From Anaspis maculata (taxonomy: Eukaryota; Arthropoda; Insecta; Coleoptera; Scraptiidae), in NCBI GenBank assembly GCA_949128115.1, contig OX421965.1:46181257-46245256 (forward strand): 64,000 nt of DNA, read 5' to 3'. The notes beneath the pieces are model-generated. The model ran no database searches and was not told where the DNA came from. It worked only from the letters and a program-made list of their open reading frames with translations. The position numbers were made by a program, and so were the translations under genes. Position 1 is the first letter of the stretch; each line of letters starts with the position of its first letter. Shown here piece by piece: positions 14,201 through 27,800 of the stretch.

Positions 14201-17200
14201 CTTTGGGTGGATGATTTTGATCGGAAGCCCTCAGGTGGCACATTGGGTCTGGGTTTGTCTGCCCAAGCTCTAAATTGAAAATATAGAGTTGAAATTTGAC
14301 ACACAGATGCAGTGAAAGTTTTCAATCAAGTTTTTGTAATTTCATCATCATATCTGAAGTAGGAACAAAAATTTCAATAAGGAACCAGCATTGTATTTTT
14401 GAGATATCACAACAGTTAGCTACCTAGTTCTACCTTTTGGATCATTTCATCACCTTGGAAAACTGACCTAACCTGTCATTTTTTCTGTCCACTCAACAAT
14501 GGATGCAGGATGCTCGCTAAACGCTCGACTAAATAGAATTTTTTCATCAATTTCCAAATCGAATCGCCCCCTCCCGAAGGGACACTTCGATCAAAATCAT
14601 TACTGACGTCTCTGGATACCGCCGGGAAAGTTTTGTGTCGCTCCACAACAGATTTTTTTTTCTGAACCGATGTAAATTGTGAAGCATTATAAAAGCACAC
14701 GGTTTTGCACCAAGAAATTCGCTTGAAAGGATTTTTTTTGCACAAACTGGATTTTTACTTCATGACTCAACCTGTATTATAGTAAATAAAAATCTAGTAA
14801 ACACCCAGTAGTTTATATTTCTCATTCATAATTCTACCACCAACAGTTAACTGAAATCTTCTGAAATAACGAAACTAGAAGGGTTCGAAGGACCACTGCG
14901 AAGAGTGCCTCCGCCGCCAATTTCCCAAGGGATGCGGTTCAAGATTTTAATGATCATAGTTTTTCAGACTTGAGGGCATAAGATACCCCGTACTTCAGTC
15001 ATATTCAAATTTTTGTGGTTTTTCACACCCCAGACTCCAGTTTCATAATTTTAAGAGAGTAAATAGGTTGCTGCAATTGCTACATACCATTAAATTTATG
15101 AAAGTTATTTTTGTTCTTTGCTGAATTAAATTTAGCATAGATTTCAGTTGAATTTCTGAATCAATTCCAGAAGCTACTGTACGCAAATAAAAGTATTTTG
15201 CTTAAGAAAAAGCAATAAAAATAGCGAAGTCAGCGAGTTTGAGAAGTCAACGCTTTTCGATGAACGAAACTTTTTTCGACCAGCATATAAAGCGGGTCCA
15301 TCACACAGGTATACACAATACCTGTGTGCATGTCAAAGAGGGGATCTCTCAAGACACACCTGTCTGTCCGTACGATCGCAGGCTCCTCACAATGAATCTC
15401 CCACGCTCCTTCCGTTCCCCTTCGCCGCCCGCCATCGAAAGCTCATACATAACTACAACACTGTGTGACTGGCACGGAAAGCTAATTGTAACTGATATTT
15501 AAATGGATGTCACTCGCTATCGGCATCAGTCACTTGCTGTTGTGAGGCTTGACGGGAACAGAGTCAGAGCTGGGGGTGGAGGAGCCATCGCAGGGGAAGA
15601 AGCCGTGGAACGACCGAAATACCAGTGGCACGAAGTTTGATATCACTATGTAGATAAGGGACAAGGTAACTCATAAGCTCTTTGCCCAGAGAGTTTGTGC
15701 TCAGAGTATGCTGTGATCGTTATAGTGTTTCCTTTTTTCTGAAGGGCCGGTTGATTAGAGTCTCGATGAAATTACCGAAACAACTTTTAAGTTAGCTAAT
15801 AAAAAACTACAACAAAGCTTTACCATAGAAATAGACAAGGCCCACTCATGGTAATATCGTGGGTTGATTACGATCGAATCCATGATTCATGACTTCAAGT
15901 TCTGCCTCCAGAGTTTAGATATCCGTTCAGCTAACGTGGTTTTCTTACACTGTGCGATTTTGCGGGTTCAGTTTTGAAGATAGGACTTTGATTGGAATAC
16001 TGTATGATATCGAAAACATAATATACGTTTTGTAAAAAAGTCATCGTAAAATGAAAAGGACCTTAACATAGGATTTTGTTTTGCAAATTGTACGCGTTTG
16101 CAGTTTTCGCGTTTTCGATATCGTACAAAAATCCAATCAAAATCGTATAAAAAATCGTCTTTGCGAAATTGAATAGTATGAATCAAAGTGTAAATACAGA
16201 TTAATTCATAATTAGGCCATAAAAAAAATTCAACCCTGTTCGTGAATTCGTAACTTTTGACCCGGGGCTCTATCAAAGTGAGGTTTTCATTAAAAGAGAT
16301 CCAAATTCTCATCCAAATGTAACCTCCGTATAAGCGCATTTTCAATACTGTTGGACAATCGATTATTCGGAATAATCGATGTTTTGTGTATTTCTCACAC
16401 TTAAATCGATTAACGAATGATCAATAATTATATTAATCGAAAATTTCGCACACCCCTTTTGCTGATCACTTTTCGGAGACGACATCAAAGACATGGTACT
16501 TATCCAGGATAGAATAGATGGCATCATATATATTATACAATATCGCGTAATAGCATTCTATTGTAATCACTCCATCTAGGACCAATCGAAAGAGGCGAAG
16601 GCGGCGTACAGACCAGAAAATTCCGCCCTCCTGAAATCGTATGACCGATTGCGGGTATGTTCGATCTCACCTCACGTAAAACTTCAGGCGCTGGGTGATA
16701 ACCATCCTTGGGTAGAAAAGGGAGCTCGCATCTCTCAACCGCACACAAGTCTGTTGAGAACACAAGGTCCAACAGGCCACCAGTAGAATTATTGGTCAAG
16801 CTATACTGCTTCATGTCACAATGTCTGAAGCTCCACACATCGCCGGCATTTAGCAGAGCCCACAACAGGGCAGCTAGCACAAAGCACAAATTCAGAGATG
16901 TTGAGATCTCAAAGTACAACAATTCGTGATTGCAAGAGAACAGTCATCCAGCCGTTCGAAAACCTCAAAAAGAAGCTCAAACTCGTCCGCAGGCGTGGAC
17001 GTGGAATGTTCAGGACAACAACGATCATCACCCCGCAGTCCAACTCACCCACCTTCACCCTTCACCCCTAGGACATCCACATTCCACATGAACCAGGCAA
17101 AATTGCGGTAGTTCATCTCATATGCGGTACTTTCAACCTCAAAACTCCACCTTTTGTGTTTTATGGTCTTTCTGTAACCCAATTCTATGCCCAGTTACCA

Positions 17201-18858
17201 CTAGGTTATCCCTTTTGAAAGTTTATGAGGATAATCGTGTATAGGGTAAACCACAAGTTTATTGTCACTAATCGACTATGGATGACTCCATTTATTTTAT
17301 CTTTGTATACAGGTGTCTCACATCTATTCCATTTAAGAATACTGTGTACGTTTAGATAGGAGGTTTTCGTTCTTGCTTTTCATTGGCTTAGACGGAAGGC
17401 ATGTTTACACTGTGCAACTCTCATTCTCACCGCACCGCCACGAACGAGTCTACCGTACACGTGGATTCCCGACCAATAGGGGTATAAGGGGCGCCTTTTG
17501 TTTTAAACGCAGTAAAAACATTGTATATTAGGAATTAATTTTACAATATCAGGGCTAAATTTCAAGTCTTAAACGTTCGTTGAATGTCAAAAAAAATGAA
17601 TGTCTCCTCCTTGGTCTGAACCTGAAACAGATCCATGACAAATGGGAGGATAAAAATACCAAATTCCCCGCATTTGGTCAAGACATGAAGCTCAAGAGTA
17701 ATATACCGTCCGTTTTTAGCGCACTTCTCCAAACGGGAAGGCGCTTTTGTCCTCGCTTTGTCCGTCCGTCCGTCCGACCGTCCGTCCGTCCGTCCGTCCG
17801 TCACAGCATCTAGTCCTAGACGAAAAGGTTTTTGCGAAAAATTTTTACTCCATTGGGTAGCTCATGGCCTTGTATCCCGAACCAAGAAAAATCTTGACGA
17901 AATAATAATAAACAATGACAATAATAACAATTTAGTGTGAGGCGGCATCGCCGTTGAATGCTGCATTTCAGAACCCGGCCTGATCTCGAAAGTTATCACA
18001 TGCGAGGAAGTACCCGATCTTATCATTTTACCATAATACATATGCGGAGTTATATTTAGAGGATGATTTCAACTTTATTTTAATGAAAATTTCACATCGG
18101 TGCGAGGTGCCGATTAGTAGTTATTAATTTTTGAAAATGACTCCGAAACTACGGCTCGGCCGCAAATGATTTATTCGTCGCTTGCTGGTGCTTGATATCC
18201 TTTCCTCCGAACAAAACTAAATTCAATACAGAAAATATTTCAACTAGAATGGGTAGCTCATGACCTTGGTACGCGAATCAAGAAAAATTTTGCCGAAATA
18301 ATCATGAACAATTACAAAAATAACATTTTGGTGTAGGGCGGCTTCGCCGATCAAGTGCTGGCATTCGCGGTAAGATGTAGAAAGTTGCGATATGCAGGCA
18401 ACTACAATTTCTTAATGAAATACATCACTGCATGTACGGCATTATATTTAGAGAACAATTTGATCTTTCTTTTGACAAAAACCCCACTTCGATCCGACCG
18501 TTAGGTCAATTGTTATCGATTTTTGAAAACGGCCGCGAAGCCACGGCTCGGCGCATATTACACGACCCTACAAATTTAAAATCAGACGTGCCGAAATAGT
18601 AATTGAACATTTTGAAATAGCCAATACTAGGTACCTGAAGGATAATGGCACTCAAATTACGAAACATGTTCGCTCAATAACAAAAAAAAGTAGGTAGGTA
18701 TCACTAAAAATCATGTGACAAGGCTACCATTTTTTCGGTTTTTCGATAAAAAAGAAATGTTCCAATTCAAAAGTGAGCCCGATATTCGTGTTCAGGAGGT
18801 CGAAATCAGTTGGAGAACATTTTTTTATATAAGTAACAGAATGACGCTTATGTGGCCG

Positions 18859-18889
<31 letters not shown>

Positions 18890-21800
18890 CGAGTCCGTGC
18901 AGAAATTAAGACGCTGTACTCCTTCTCGAGAATTGAAACAAGAGTCTTGGAACTTTTTTCCGATTAATAGCTGATGTCCCCAAGGGTGGCCAATGGGCAC
19001 TATTTTTGTTATCCATACATCGTTATCATTATTCTCAAAAAACAGAGATCTCCTGTGCACTTCGATGAAGTTGAACTTCTCCTCGGGAAATAAAGCTACA
19101 GCCCTTGAAGATTGAACACTATCCGGTGGATAGCTTAGGTCCTCAAGGACCAAATAGACAGGTTGGCTTTCATAATTCGGCCGCCATCTTGGCTGCCATA
19201 TTGAAATTTCTTATTAGTGGAACGATTGTCATGAAACTTGAAACTTACCCTTGTCTAGTACGATCATTCTTATTTTCAAGCCAAATTTCATGATTGCCCC
19301 ACCATCTTGGCCGCCATATTGAAATCTCTTATAAGTGGAAGGATTTTCATGAAACTTGAGAGTTACGCTTGTCTCGTACGATCATTCCTATTTTCAAGCT
19401 GAGTTTCATAATTCTGCCGCCATCTTGGCCGCCATATTGAAATCTCTTGTTAGTGGAACGATTTTCATGAAACTTGGAACTTACCCTTGTCTAGTACGAT
19501 CATTTTGATTTTCAAGCCGAATTTCATGATTCTGTCGATATTTTGGCCGCCATATTGCAATTTTTTGCCCAAGACGGTAGAACCCTAATCACTTAACATC
19601 TTGCGTTCACTAATCCTCCAAAAAGGAAGTGCGCTACTGAGCCTCATGCCCATGAGGCATATTCGCTTGTTTATTTTAGGCCCCAGCCCGTAGCATCTTT
19701 ATTATGGGTCTCACACCCAATATATTATATATTTTTGAAATCACAAAAACAAGATCTTTCAACTGATTATATGTCAAATTATTTTTGACAGACGTCATTT
19801 TTTGACAAATGACAGAATATTGCTTGTAATACATCATTTTGAAGCCCATAAAATTCTGAGGAGAACTGTGTTTTTATTTTTGTGATAGGGTGTCTTTTAC
19901 AGCTTCTAGGGGTCTTTCAATAGGAAAAAAATGTTGAACTTCAAAAATACATAATAAGTAAATAGGTCGAGCAGGTACCTATTTCTAATGTAAACTAATG
20001 ATAATAATGATTAATTAATCACAATGAAACAAAAATGTCCTGAAGAAGTTGCTCGAATGACCGCCTCCTTGTTCCTTGAATGAAAGATTCGACGATCAGT
20101 GAATTGGAACCACCACCGGCCCAACGCGATGACATCCGAGCTTGCCAGAAATGACCCCCCTCGAGTTTTTATGAGCCTACCCAAAGCATAAGGTGTTTAT
20201 GAAGTTTCCCAATAATTCAGACAATTTAAAAATCAGATCATCACCATTAGTTGATTTTAAAAATACCTATTACTTATTGAGTGGTTATTTCTGAAATTGA
20301 CATTTTTTCCTATTGAAAGACCCCTAGAAGCTGTAAAAGACACCCTATTTAAAAAATAAAAACACAGTTCTCCTCAGAATTTAATAGGCTTTAAAATGAT
20401 GTTGTAACACCTACAATTATCCCTTTGGTCAGCTACGAGGGTGGATCACTATGATCGAGGGTGTCCCGCTGCTCAGAAGGCTGGAGGGGTGGGTATTGTT
20501 CGAAATTAAAATTCAAGGGGGCGCCACACTCTTAGTTGCACCCGTCGATCGGTCAAGAGTGAGACCTGTGACCGAACCTCGCACCGTACCGACCAAATTC
20601 AGGATTTAAAACTTACTCGATTAGAAGAATACTCACTATTTCGGGGTTGCAAAGGGGTTGTTCAATAAAACTTGAGTTCCCAATTATGGATTTATTCCCG
20701 CAGATATTTCAGACCGGCACAGTAAATAAAGAAAAATAACAGTTTGTAATTCAAGGGAAATTTGATAAGTGTAAGTCGAAGTTAAGTAATTATTTATACA
20801 CAAGTGATGTTTATTAACATAATTTAAAAAAAAGGCACACTAATTGTCAATCCTAATACACAAGGGAGAAGGGTACTCTTTTATTTTATCTTAACGTAGT
20901 TACCTACTTCCAAAACTGAAGTCAAAAATGTTTACCTTGCAAACTAACTGAACCCCGTGACGTCACGTTCTTCACCTGAAATTTGCGCAATGACTACCCT
21001 TGAGTCACAAATTCATATGGACTAGCGAAGATAAAAGAGGTACCTGACCCTAGCGTAGGCAAGTGATAATTAAATATTATTATTAATAGAACGACAAATT
21101 AAATGAGATTTTCACTACGAAAGCACTGTAACTACACGACGAGTATTAATTACTTAATGATTTTCCAAATTAAATCGGTGAAATACACAATAAAAACAAT
21201 AAATTTTAGCATGAGGTACTCAACACTTCTTCTTGCTGGTTATCCAAGCTGCAGATTTCTCGCACAAGAAAGCACGGCGTTGACGTCACGAATTGACACG
21301 TGGTGTTGATGTTGACTTGACCCTCGGAAAAACACAGGGTGGTGAGTTGCTGACGTCACCGGTCACTCAACTTCCACAGGAAAGACGATTTATCCCAGTC
21401 AGATGAAGAAATAGACAAAGCGGATGAAGTAGAACGGCGTGAATCACATAAATGGGAGCCTCGAAGGTGGTGTGAAAATCGGCTCACACGACTCACTTTT
21501 CTTCAGGAAAATCGGGAGGTAAAACACCCACTCTGGAGACTGTAGGTAATAAAAGAAATTGTAGGTGGCGAAGAAAATAGTGGACGCAAAATAGCTTACC
21601 AGAAGAGCCTGTAATTTTGCTTTCAATTTTCGGTTTCGAAGATAACGAGAAGCGGTAGCTACAAGATGGAAAACGTCGGTGCTCGAGCGTAAAAATCCGC
21701 AATACTTGCGTAGAAAATCGGACCTTTTGCCATGTACCGTTTCAATAATAAAATTTCGTAGCCGTGGAATCCCAGAAGACCTCTCTGGTAGGAAAATAAC

Positions 21801-24800
21801 AAATCCTTTTGGCTTCGGAAATTTTCAACGCTCTCAGCACGACTTTAAAACTAGCTTCCACTATCTAACTTTTTTTTGAGCTCGCCGAAATTCACTAAGA
21901 AGTGGCGCGATAAGGCCGGTTCTCTCCTTTTTGTCCTATCTATTTATTTCAAGTTCCTGGTGCGAAAATTGAGCGTTACAATGTATCACAAGTACTATTC
22001 TGTCATTTGTCAAAAAATGACATCTGTCAAAAATAATTTGACATATCATCATTAGAAAGATCTTGTTTTTCTGATTTCAAAAATATATGATATATCGGGT
22101 GTGAAATTCATAATAAAGATGCTACGGGCTGGGGCCTAGAATAAAAAACGGACGGTAGATCTAAACCAAACTTTAACGTTTTGACATTTTGAAAGCGTGT
22201 AACTTTGTATCGGTTGCAAGTGTGGTTGCAAGTCAGACTTGAAATTCAATCCTTAAGCCCGGTATTTCCATCTCCGGAACTTTATCCGGAGATGGAAATA
22301 CCGGACCTTCGTCATTAATCGGTCTTACTCGGGTTTGACGGGCTTTTTAGTGTAACTGAGGCTCTGCTGTACATGCACATCATCTACTTTATTCTTAAAT
22401 GGAATAGAGTGAAAATATGACGAACCCGATGAATTGGAAATTTGCAAAAACAACTTTAGGCTAAGTTAGGCCAAGTTGCTCACTTCGGCCCGTATTCATA
22501 TCCCACTTTTAAGCTAGAAGCGCTTTTAGTGCGATGCGCATTTAGGGGCATTTCTCATATTTTAGTGTTCAAAAATACAAATTAACTCGCAAATTAATTG
22601 CAATTAAGTACATACAATCGCTCCCAATCCCAATAATGTATTTTTGAACACTGAAATATGAGAAATGCCCCTAAATGCGCATCGCACTAAAAGCGCTTTT
22701 AGCTTAAAAGTGGGATATGAATACGGGCCTACGTCTTCAACTTTAAGCCCGGCTTCGCTACTGTGGAAGTGATGGTTATTACATCAATTAAATCTATGAC
22801 AATCAAATCAAGTTTAAAGTTAAACTTAAGGACAGAGTTAAATTGGTGGAAGAAGGCGTTGCGGAATCAATCGGTGTTGGCTTATTCCTTGACAGAAATT
22901 CACTATTCAGTTCTCTTTTGAAAGCTACAACTACAAGGATGTGCTTTGGTTTGAGCCCATTGGCATTTCCAAAATCCAAAAAAATATTTTCTAAATTTCG
23001 AAGTTTTTGAATTTTCTTTTGGAAATGCCAGTAGGCTTAAACCAAACTACATGTTTGTAGCTTTTGAAAGAGACCTGAATGGTAAATTCCTGTCAAGGAA
23101 TAAGCCCACAGCAATTAAAAGTGAGCCACTGGGCCTCAGCCTTTCAAAGTTTCATTTTTGAAGATTCAGTTTTTCCGTTGTTCCCAACGATTCGGCCGAT
23201 TTTGACCAAAATTGCTGTCTGTTTTGTGTCTGTCTGGTAGGTTTATACTTCCAAACATGGCCCCTATCGGAGCCACAATCGACAGTCGTTCCATATAACG
23301 CGCATTTTTGATGTACCTTAGGTCCGTCTAGAACAGAGCAATTCCGCCCACCACTGGGACCGAGACCATTGTATGAATTTTTGAATGGATTTGTATAAGT
23401 TTATAATACGTACAACGACAGAAAGCCAATCGGTGAGATAAATAGCGTAGGCTGGTGCGAATAATGAGCCCCGGTGCTAAGTATAACTGGCGTGTTATTG
23501 TATGTAAATCTAAATGACAGCTCATGGGAGGAGAAGGAAGGGCCCAGTCGCGTCGAGAATTCCAAAACAGTGCTTTACCGCGCGTTCCATACGAAGAACC
23601 CATTGTCAGATTTATTGTCTTCTTATTGCGTCTTGCTATGATACAGCGTATTGTAATTTGTACCTACCTCCAACAACACCAGTTCTTGGTATGCGAGCAA
23701 CATCAGGAGTCACTGAAAATCTACACGCCACAGTAATACTTTTGTCTGATGAATGCTGGTTTTCAGTTTCCACAAACATGCCCTTTGCCCAATTTGTCGC
23801 TTGTGATAAAATTTTATTGTAAGCACCTGAATAATCGTAGGTGCGCTGCAACAGAACAACGGGAAATCTATTCTAATCTTTTCGTAGTGAGGAGACTACA
23901 ACGCCCGATAGAAAAGAAACCCGAATATCATAAGCAGTATCCGAACAAAATGCATTAAATTTTGAAGAATTTCTCTCTGCAAAAGGATAATTATCATGCT
24001 CTCTCTTCTCGGATCTATTCGTAGTTACAATACATTCTGCACACTTATTCGGTAGTTAAACTGCTTTAGAATGTAAGATTTTTCCAAAAGGGATGCCCTG
24101 CTTTGCACACTACCTCTAAGTATAGCTAGTGATCACGCGCTTTTACAAATATATCGGTCATCATAACCAGCGTAACAGGTACTTAATAATAATTCAAATA
24201 ATAATAATCATGCTCCTGCAAGATCTGGAATCTGTGAATGGCCCATTCTTTCGAATTTTACCTCATAAATGCCAACAACCCTACCTGTTTTCGGGTTCCA
24301 CTCCAAGCTTGTTATTATTGCTCTCGACGATGGCCGTGGTTTTGAATTTATTGTCTTCGGCACCGATCAGCAGCTCGGTCCTGCCATTCTGGAAGGGGGA
24401 CGACGCCCTCCGGTCCGTTAGCTTGCGGACCTCGAGGGAAGCCTGTTGCTGGTCAGCCGATGCTGCCTTCAAATCGTTGGGAATTAATAGCTTCGAGACG
24501 CTCGGATCTGCCGATGATGTGTTGCCGCCACTGGCTAATGTGTCGGGAGACGTTTGAGGCACTCCGGCTCCGCCAGAGATCTTATTCAAAATAAAGTCTT
24601 CCGGCTTGTGTCCGTTGGACAGCAACTTGGGAGTGGTGATGACCTCCTTGGTGGCGACTACGGAGATCGTGTTGGCCAACACGGGCTGCTGGCTTCCGCT
24701 TTCCGACCTGCTGCTTCCGGTGGGGTTGTTGTTTATATTTTCGGTGGCCGTCAAAGACGTTACGTAGATGGGGGTGTTGTTGATGAAGCCGTTTAATTCT

Positions 24801-27800
24801 TCGCTCGACGTAGTCTGCTGGTTCAACTGGAACGAAAACAATAGAGCGTGTTAGTTGCATCTTTAATAGTTTTCAGAATCTCGGCAATTTTTCAAGTGCT
24901 GCATTAAGCTTGAATAATTAATTTGCTATACAAATAATTGTAAACACCTATAGGTAGATGCTTTTTTCTCACAAATTTAGAAGGTTTTTTCACTGCCTGA
25001 TTGGGCCGGCGAACCGCCCAAATGCTGAAATTGAAACAACTGAAAAATGCTCGGCAGACCAAGCTGTTGAGCTAATTTGCCAAACTTTTTTTTCAGTAAT
25101 ACTTATCACTTAAAAGTTGAACAGTTTTAGATATTATTTATGGATCCTGCAGACCTGAGGTGGTCCATGCTAGGTAGGACTCTTTAAATTCCTAAATATC
25201 CTACCAGTCTGAGGTTCTGAGCGTTTTAAGTCCATAGTTACAGGTTCCTAAGCCATTTTTCATCGACAGACACGCTGCGTGGAGTGGTATAAACTGTATT
25301 TTTTGCAATGCCGGGACGAAAAGTGCACTTTTTCTCCCCCTTTAGCGGGAAAAAAAGTAGATTTTTATTCCCTTGGTTTTCCTGCAATCAAAAACTTAAT
25401 TTTCTTCGGAAGTCTGTAGATGAGGCATTACATTTTTGCACTGTTGAATAGGTCTCTTCTTGGGTAATCACACAAGGTATCACAACTCAGTCACATTGTT
25501 ATCAATCGGCTGGAAAAACATGAAAATTCTGCAAAATGAATACGAAATCTTCCATTGTTTTTTGTGTTCAATTCACGATAACTTTCGATTTCACGAAATC
25601 GATTTGGAAAAATCTTACACAGAAATGTTGAGGAGGGTAGATAAGTTTAGATATCATAATATTGTAGAACGTATCTTGGTTTAAATCGGCTAAAGCGTTT
25701 TGAAGTGACAGCTTTTGAAATCTGCCAAAGATCAATACTTTTTGTTCGGTCATTTCTGGTGAGTACTTACTTTTGAATAGCTGTAACTTCAAGACGCTTG
25801 GGCCGATTTGAACCAAATTTCCAGGATACACCAAGAAAAATACGTTCCACAATATTATGATATCTGGACTTGTCTAGCCCCACCACAAAAAAGTTTGAAA
25901 ATGGGGTTTTTCTTGATTGAACGGGGTAAAACCGAGGGTAAAACTTGCTTTTGAATGAAATATTTTGAAAAATTCCGTTAGGGGATGTGAAGATTCGAGA
26001 TTAGAGATCCAAGATTTGATTTCGTTCTGAGCAGTAGGTCCTGGTTTTATTTAAAACTGGGAATATAATAATAATTATCAATGTCCGAGCATACAGGGTG
26101 CTTGCAAACTTGGGGCAAAAAATTGAACAGCAGTTAGGGAAATGCTCCAAAAGTGCCGGACAACTGTTGAAAAAAAAATTGTGATTTTTTTTTTGAAATA
26201 TGGAGTGTCTAAAGGTGGTCTCTCGACCCATTCTATTTTCGTTATTTTGAAAGATTTTAGTGGATTGTTTTCATCAGAGCAAAAAGTAAATTTTTTGAAT
26301 CTTTGAATGTCTTTTGCAATTTTATGTAATGTATAGGGATCCACCGAGATTCCCCCCCCCCCCCCTGTTACAATTTCTCCCGTTGGAATAAATTGGTGAG
26401 AAAAACAAAAATTCTCATATTCTATAGAATGTTTATCTACAGGGTGTTTCAAAAAACTTCCAAATTTTTTTGACACTTTGTATCTAAATATTGGGAATGA
26501 TGCGGCTTTTTCTTCTGAGTCCAGATATATAATTTGATTTTCGAGTAAGATCATATACAAGGTGCTCATTCTCACACTTCCCACCCCAGATTTCTCATTC
26601 TCCTTTCCCCCGCCAAATTTTTCTCGAGAAAAACGCCGGAAAAGGTCGATTTTATTTTGAGGGGGTCATCTAGGACAAGTATTGCCGAATTCTCATCGAT
26701 AAAAATCAACCTGTTCCGGTGTTTTTCTTGAAACAAAAATTGGTGGGGAGAAATCTGGAGGTGAAAATTGTAAAAGTGAATACCCTGTATATGATATTAT
26801 TCAGATATCAAATCACATATCTAGATTTAGAAGAAGAAGCCGCATTATTCCCAATATTAAGGTACAAGGTGTCAAAAAAAATTGGAAGTTTTTTTAAAAC
26901 ATCCCGAATAGGATACAAAAAATAATTTTGGTGTTCAAATTTGAATTCTACGGGAAAAATGATTGTGAAAAATTTCTTTCCCCACCAATTTATTCCAACG
27001 GGAAAGCTTCTAATAGGCGGGGGGGACTCGGTGGATCGGTCGGGTAACAGAATATCCCAGCCAAAAATATCCCTGCGACAAAATATTCTAAGCCAAAAAT
27101 ATCCCCGCGACAGAATATCCCAGGCCAAAAATATCCCAGCCAATAATATTCCAGCCAAAAATATTCCCGCACAAAATATCCCAGGTCAAAAATATCACAG
27201 CCAATAATATCTCCGCGACAAAATATTCCAAGACAAAAATATTCCCGCCAATATAATTCCAGTTTAAAACATGCCAGCCTAAAATATCCCAGCTAAAAAT
27301 ATCCTTGCCACACAATTTCTCAGGCCAAAAATATATATTACCGTATTTAATGAGTCTAAAAGAAGGATGATACTCTAGTCAAAAAAAACTTCTTATCTGG
27401 CTGGTCTGAAAAAAAGAATGCTTGAGTCAAAAAACGATTATTATTCTATGTAGTAGGTATGTCTAAAATGAAGGACGATACTTAAGTAAAAAATGAACTT
27501 CGCATCTGATGGGTGTAAAAAGAAGGAAGATGCTTGAGTCAAAAATCAGTTCTCCATCTGGTAAGTCTGAAAAGAAGGATGATACTTGAGTCGAAAATGA
27601 ACTCATTATCTGGTGGGCCTAATGCCTCTTGAATCAAAAATAGATTTTTATCTGGTGGATCTTGAAAGAACGAGAATGCTTGAGTGAAAAATCAGTTCTT
27701 TATCTGGTGGGTCCGAAAAGAAGGATGATACTTGAGACGAAAAAAAGACTCTTTGTCGGCTATACAATTAGGTCAAAAATCGGCCTGTAAAATGTCTCGT

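Larger units (their letters stand above)
6176..24284 (-). other. PDZ gene intron 5 (18.1 kb)
   Basis: Holds R2 copy 2, R5, the LINE fragment, R6, the 120-bp array, R7 with its insertion, R8 and R4 copy 2. Stretches 6200-8900, 9050-12900 and 14110-16500 hold no supported gene. At 6704-6730 is CAGTATCGGACAAAATTAGA, which resembles a Tc1-type terminal repeat but has no partner end. Confidence 0.65.

Noticed and set aside
19160..19570. CRISPR array
   Set aside because: The repeat units are 118-120 bp and contiguous with diverged sequence; there are no short repeats with unique spacers, and the context is eukaryotic.
23514..23958. Frame with LLSDECWFSV, like the Tc1/mariner catalytic block VIFSDESRF
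   Set aside because: Only this short match; no second Asp motif, no helix-turn-helix, no terminal repeats. Too weak to call a transposase remnant.
24129..24557. Plus-strand open frame of 142 codons
   Set aside because: It is antisense to PDZ exon 5 on the minus strand, which has splice sites and phase agreement; the plus frame reflects the same high-GC bases.
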